Source: Weeksellaceae bacterium (lineage in GTDB: Bacteria > Bacteroidota > Bacteroidia > Flavobacteriales > Weeksellaceae). From it: a stretch of DNA of 64,000 nucleotides. Where the stretch lies: the NCBI GenBank assembly GCA_949788275.1, contig OX460916.1, positions 372,001 to 436,000 on the forward strand, written 5' to 3'. The position numbers were made by a program, and so were the translations under genes. The notes under the pieces are model-generated. The model was not told where the DNA came from. It saw nothing but the letters and a program-made list of their open reading frames with translations, and made no database searches. Every line of letters starts with the position of its first letter. The stretch's first letter is position 1. Shown here piece by piece: positions 60,800 to 64,000 of the stretch.

Positions 60800-61330
60800 A
60801 TGAAAAAATTAATTGTAGTCACACACCCTCATCTAGAAAATTCAATCATCAATCAACGCTGGGTAGAAGAATTAGAAAAATACCCCGAAGAGTTTGTCAT
60901 TCATCAGTTATACAAAGAATATCCCACGGCTAACATCGATATTCAAAAAGAGCAGCAATTACTCGAAAAATTTGAAACCATTATTTTTCAATTTCCAGTC
61001 TACTGGTTTAGTTCACCCCCTTTATTAAAACAATGGACAGACGATGTGTATACCTACGGTTGGGCGTATGGTTCCCAGGGGAATAAAATGCGGAACAAAA
61101 AAATTGCAATCGCTTTATCGGTTGGTGGTTTTCAAGAAGATTACACCCCCCAAGGGAGAAATCAGGTAACACTCCACGAGTTGTTGTTCCCTTTTAAAAC
61201 CACAGCCAAGTATGTTCATGCCAACTACATTGATCACTATTATGCGTTTTTTGGGGCTGAGCATCAACCGAATTCACAAGACATTGAGCAAGGAACAATG
61301 GATTATATCCACTATCTACGTTCGCTATAA
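60800..61330 (+). CDS. NAD(P)H:quinone oxidoreductase, flavodoxin-like fold
   Basis: A 176-aa flavoprotein of the MdaB/KefF/WrbA-like group (PF02525). KLIVVTHPHLENSIINQRW is the FMN/FAD phosphate loop region; FQFPVYWFSSPPLLKQWTDD and YTYGWAYG are the typical active-site blocks. It would reduce quinones or electrophiles with two electrons. It is divergent from an HxlR regulator, suggesting induction by quinone or disulfide stress. Confidence 0.92.
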   Translation: MKKLIVVTHPHLENSIINQRWVEELEKYPEEFVIHQLYKEYPTANIDIQKEQQLLEKFETIIFQFPVYWFSSPPLLKQWTDDVYTYGWAYGSQGNKMRNKKIAIALSVGGFQEDYTPQGRNQVTLHELLFPFKTTAKYVHANYIDHYYAFFGAEHQPNSQDIEQGTMDYIHYLRSL

Positions 61331-61341
61331 GTGGTAACAAA

Positions 61342-61399
61342 CAATCGCTTATCATCTATGTACTAGCAATTGAGCTAACCCAGATGATAAGCATTGGTT
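61342..61399 (+). terminator. Long hairpin after the quinone reductase gene
   Basis: Arms GCTTATCATCT (61347-61357) and AGATGATAAGC (61382-61392), with CAAT/ATTG extending past a one-base bulge, and an inner TAGC/GCTA. A GGTTTTT tract follows, so this probably terminates transcription. Confidence 0.7.
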
Positions 61400-61452
61400 T
61401 TTAGTTCAATTTATTCCTCGTTTATTTATCTTTAAACCCATAAAATAATGCT

Positions 61453-61911
61453 ATGAACTCTACGCTGCTCTTTCTCCATTCAATAATGCGCTGGTTTGTT
61501 GTTCTCCTTCTCCTTATAGCTATTATCAATAGCATTTTGGGGTTAAGATTAAAGCGGAATTATACCGCCACAGATAAAGCCCTACAAAACATCACCATCT
61601 TCATCGTCCAAATGCAATTTTTGGTTGGTATAATCATGTATTGGCAAAGTCCTATTGTGGCCTTCTTTTGGAAAGATCCCTCGCTAGGCTTGCAATCGTG
61701 GCCCGTTACCTTTTATGGGGTTTTTCATCCTCTTTGCATGGTAGTAAGTGTATCATTGCTCACTGGAATAGGCCGAAAAACCGATCAGAAAGTAGGAAAT
61801 CAGGCTAAATTTAAAATAATTTGCTTTGGCTTTATCCTCGCATTCCTCATTATATTTATCGCGATTCCATGGCCATTTTCGCCCCTCTCTAGTCGACCTT
61901 TTTTACGATAA
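61453..61911 (+). CDS. Four-helix membrane protein (cytochrome-b-like family)
   Basis: A 152-aa protein with four transmembrane helices. LLFLHSIMRWFVVLLLLIAI has a conserved His, and GVFHPLCMVVSVSLLTGIG has another; such paired helix histidines occur in a Bacteroidota family sometimes annotated as cytochrome b. Heme binding is unproven. The gene is monocistronic. Confidence 0.75.
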   Translation: MNSTLLFLHSIMRWFVVLLLLIAIINSILGLRLKRNYTATDKALQNITIFIVQMQFLVGIIMYWQSPIVAFFWKDPSLGLQSWPVTFYGVFHPLCMVVSVSLLTGIGRKTDQKVGNQAKFKIICFGFILAFLIIFIAIPWPFSPLSSRPFLR

Positions 61912-62068
61912 ATTACCCCCTTTCAAAACCCACAGGAGGCCAAAAGCATCTTTTACACACGATATTACGCAATGATCCTAATTGATTGACAGTGTTTAAA
62001 TATATATAATTTATACTTAATTTTAAAGACCTTAACCTTAACGATCATTCTCTTACTAAAACAGGCCC

Positions 62069-62875
62069 ATGATTAAATATACGATCCTTTTTATCCTCTT
62101 ACTCGCGATGTATTCTTGTATTTCAAGATTGAGTCGGCCTGCAATTTCAGGTATACTTCTTACGTACGATAATCAACCCATAGAAGGTGGTCGAGTAGGT
62201 GAGGGGGAAACAGATTCGCAAGGGCGTTTTTTTATATCAGAAAAGCGCTATACTAAATTTTTCTTATCCGAGTTGATGGTGATGGAAGCTCCTCCATTAC
62301 ATGTCTATGAGCCTATTGTGTTTGAAGGTTACGAAAAGGATGCTATCCGACTGTTTAACTCCCGTGGAGGTGGACAGCGAAAAGGATCGATTTATAGCAT
62401 CGACACCATCTATGTAAAGAGGGTGAATGAAGTTTTCGATGTGAAAGCCATGCTTTTAAAAGAAGTTTGGCAAATGAGCTATACTCAAAATGCAGACACC
62501 ATTTATTTAGTTGGAAAAGAATTCACGCCTTTTTGCAAAACAGAAAACTGCCAAAATTTCTATAATGATTATTACGCGTTAACCGAAAACTACGCCTCTT
62601 CCAACCGAAAAAACCTCCCCCCTGAAGTTTTAAAACGGCGTATCCATGCAGAATTCCATGCCGATCAATCGGTGAAAATTCATCAGGAAATCCATTTCAA
62701 AACCAATTTTAACGATCCCCATAAACCAAGTCAAAACCAAGAAATTAATTTCCAATGGAAGGTGAATCAACCGAATCAATTACAGTTTTTAGATTCCAGT
62801 GACGCGACTTTAAATGGAGATTATACCATCAACTCCATCGATAAACATCAAATACGCCTAATTAAAGCACTTTGA
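62069..62875 (+). CDS. Hypothetical lipoprotein with carboxypeptidase-regulatory-like start
   Basis: A 268-aa protein with lipobox YSC (Cys17). Residues about 25-60 (AISGILLTYDNQPIEGG...DSQGRFFIS) resemble a carboxypeptidase-regulatory beta-sandwich. The rest is unassigned, with two close cysteines (FCKTENCQNF) and a C-terminal half rich in Lys and Gln. A surface or periplasmic role is likely. The function is unknown. Confidence 0.8.
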   Translation: MIKYTILFILLLAMYSCISRLSRPAISGILLTYDNQPIEGGRVGEGETDSQGRFFISEKRYTKFFLSELMVMEAPPLHVYEPIVFEGYEKDAIRLFNSRGGGQRKGSIYSIDTIYVKRVNEVFDVKAMLLKEVWQMSYTQNADTIYLVGKEFTPFCKTENCQNFYNDYYALTENYASSNRKNLPPEVLKRRIHAEFHADQSVKIHQEIHFKTNFNDPHKPSQNQEINFQWKVNQPNQLQFLDSSDATLNGDYTINSIDKHQIRLIKAL

Positions 62876-63169
62876 TCGATGTAATTGTACTAAGATAATT
62901 GTTTTTTTGAGCGCAGGTCGTTCGTTCAATCTTTGGTGCAAAAACGTCACGGTTTAATGCAAGTTGAGGGGGCAGCAAAAGATGCTTATGCGATCTTTTG
63001 CGCAGATAAGGAAAGACTCCAAGGAAAGATAATAACATCCATTCAATCAAGTTTTTATAATTTATTTTTTGATTTCTTAAAGAAATTAATTACCTTAAGT
63101 GTACTGATTATCAATCTGTAGTGTTGTTTTTTAAATTATTGTAACGCTCCCTGTGTTCTTGTAATTGAG
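62876..63169. other. Gap with no supported gene
   Basis: About 290 bp. Overlapping frames of 62 codons occur on both strands (62933-63121 +, 62862-63050 -) but neither has a promoter, a known motif or protein-like composition. I see no hairpin with a T-run. Confidence 0.4.
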
Positions 63170-63298
63170 ATGACTTATCAACTAAACCCTACCAAGTTTC
63201 ATAGCCATAAATTGGTAGAAAGGTCTACGGATTGTTATCTAAAGCCTGAAGAATATGATCATTCACTAGCGTTAATCAAAGTGCAAAACCATGGATGA
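63170..63298 (+). CDS. Small ORF coupled to the next gene (42 aa)
   Basis: Starts MTYQLNPTKFHSHKLVERST and ends just inside the start of the next frame (ATGGATGA, 8-nt overlap). The overlap is of the kind seen in coupled pairs. No family is recognised. It may be the end of a decayed gene or a genuine small protein. Confidence 0.35.
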   Translation: MTYQLNPTKFHSHKLVERSTDCYLKPEEYDHSLALIKVQNHG

Positions 63299-63500
63299 TA
63301 AAAGTTTACCTCCGAAATTAGATGCGTTCAATCACCTCGATCTAGCCCAAAAAGAAGGTGATAAACAAGGACGTGAAATTGTAAAACACGAAATTATCCG
63401 CAACCTCATCCTGGATACTGATTTTGCCGATGATAAAATCGCTCGTTTAACCTGTGCGACGGTCGATGTCGTGCAAAAAATACGATTAGAAAAGGGTTAA
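63291..63500 (+). CDS. Small hypothetical protein (69 aa)
   Basis: MDDKSLPPKLDAFNHLDLAQ, then a helical C-terminus GREIVKHEIIRNLILDTDFA and DDKIARLTCATVDVVQKIRL. The C-terminal pattern resembles the helix-turn-helix-like tails at the ends of Rpn-family (PD-(D/E)XK) putative transposases, so this could be a remnant of such a gene. The evidence is weak. It overlaps the 42-aa ORF. Confidence 0.45.
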   Translation: MDDKSLPPKLDAFNHLDLAQKEGDKQGREIVKHEIIRNLILDTDFADDKIARLTCATVDVVQKIRLEKG

Positions 63501-63583
63501 AATGATCTGATGCTTCTTGTAAAACGTACTCACTTTAGACCACGTAGAACGTCGCCTATCTTTTTAAGCGCAAAGCTTATGGG

Positions 63584-64000
63584 TTATTTTACTTCTTTTT
63601 TTCGTGAAATTGAATGATCCAACTGGTCTATAATTTCTCTTAAATCGCTTAATGTTTCTTGTCGTCCTTCTGGATCGAGCATTGAAAATAAAACAAAACG
63701 ATCAGGCTGATCATAAATGTTGCTCAGGGCATGCTTTAAGGTGAGTAATTCCAGCGAAGAGATTTCAAACGTGACTTTTTTAGCACCATAAGCAAGGGAT
63801 AAATCCGCATAACCGTTCATTTCGCATTCAGCAACAATTGCGGTTAATGCAATAACCGCATCTTCGTAATGAACAGATTGAGTAAATTCGGAATTTTGAA
63901 GATAGACATTCTGGTCTAGGCGTTGGAGTAATAAATCGGGTTGATCAAAATATTTTTTTAAATCACAATGGGTGTAGATCTCTGATAGCGTTAATTGATC
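63584..64000 (-). CDS. Hypothetical protein, 5' end outside the window
   Basis: The frame is open from base 64000 to the stop at 63584, giving 138 residues with no start visible; an ATG at 63820 is internal, since protein-like sequence continues upstream (TLSEIYTHCDLKKYFDQPDL). The visible part has an acidic helical C-terminus (LRREIIDQLDHS-like, ending SRKKEVK) and a beta segment KKVTFEISSLELLTLKHAL. I do not recognise the family. No signal peptide can be judged. Confidence 0.6.
   Translation of the reverse strand, partial: DQLTLSEIYTHCDLKKYFDQPDLLLQRLDQNVYLQNSEFTQSVHYEDAVIALTAIVAECEMNGYADLSLAYGAKKVTFEISSLELLTLKHALSNIYDQPDRFVLFSMLDPEGRQETLSDLREIIDQLDHSISRKKEVK

Noticed and set aside
62862-63121. 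Two overlapping 62-codon frames on opposite strands
   Set aside because: Neither has a family motif, promoter or ribosomal context; mutual overlap suggests chance.
1-64000. CRISPR arrays, tRNA or rRNA genes, insertion sequences
   Set aside because: Read through the intergenic regions on both strands and saw no regularly spaced repeats, no T-loop GGTTCGAATCC-like stretch, and no transposase.

Overview
The window is a chromosomal stretch of a Bacteroidota bacterium, most likely of class Flavobacteriia. The evidence is many promoters with the TAnnTTTG(C) minus-7 box, a type B L31 protein, an Oar-like TonB-dependent receptor, small families such as DUF2795 and VF530, lipoproteins and AT-rich DNA. 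A Weeksellaceae genus such as Empedobacter is a guess and was not checked. I see no rRNA, tRNA, CRISPR array, prophage or insertion sequence.

Layout. 1-5.7 kb: a branched-chain amino acid operon ilvD(partial)-ilvB-ilvN-ilvC-ilvA. 5.9-8.9 kb: a compact cluster of thioredoxin, GNAT, a Crp/Fnr regulator, two half-size YeeE/YedE sulfur transporters and a divergent DUF202 protein. Two copies of one palindrome lie at matching distances from its promoters. 8.9-10.4 kb: tyrS preceded by what reads as a complete tyrosine attenuator: a 34-codon leader peptide with tandem Tyr codons, mutually exclusive hairpins and an intrinsic terminator. 10.5-16.2 kb: Gdx-like exporter, VF530 protein, cbpA-cbpM, rlmF, an AraC regulator and ccoG. 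16.3-17.1 kb is gene-free and full of palindromes. 17.1-25.3 kb: rpsF-rpsR-rplI, a Kv-like channel with a zinc ribbon, YihY, and an rlmH-CPBP-rdgB-rnz-hydrolase run. 25.8-38.8 kb: an outer-membrane barrel, a Gre-like factor, GH25, menA, UPF0173, lipoproteins, L31, proline dehydrogenase, priA, a frameshifted remnant, a nitronate monooxygenase-like enzyme and DUF2795. 38.9-46.1 kb: secA, a YqiA-like esterase, a YtxH/holin-like envelope operon, an aminotransferase and murB. 46.2-50.3 kb: a TonB-dependent receptor plus a glycerophosphodiesterase behind a candidate Pho box. 50.4-64 kb: a methyltransferase, a BtuF-like protein, a MacAB-type efflux operon, a 2TM K+ channel, YbaK, a Coq4-like operon, HxlR with its flavin reductase, and several lipoproteins.

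Five intergenic copies of one hairpin-bearing repeat (about 80-110 bp each) occur at 5.7, 25.4, 37.2, 51.5 and 57.4 kb, all next to gene ends. The strongest findings are the tyrS attenuator, the shared Crp/Fnr-type operator, the repeat family and the 11-bp-period box before the TonB receptor. All are read directly from the sequence; none has been tested by alignment or folding software.
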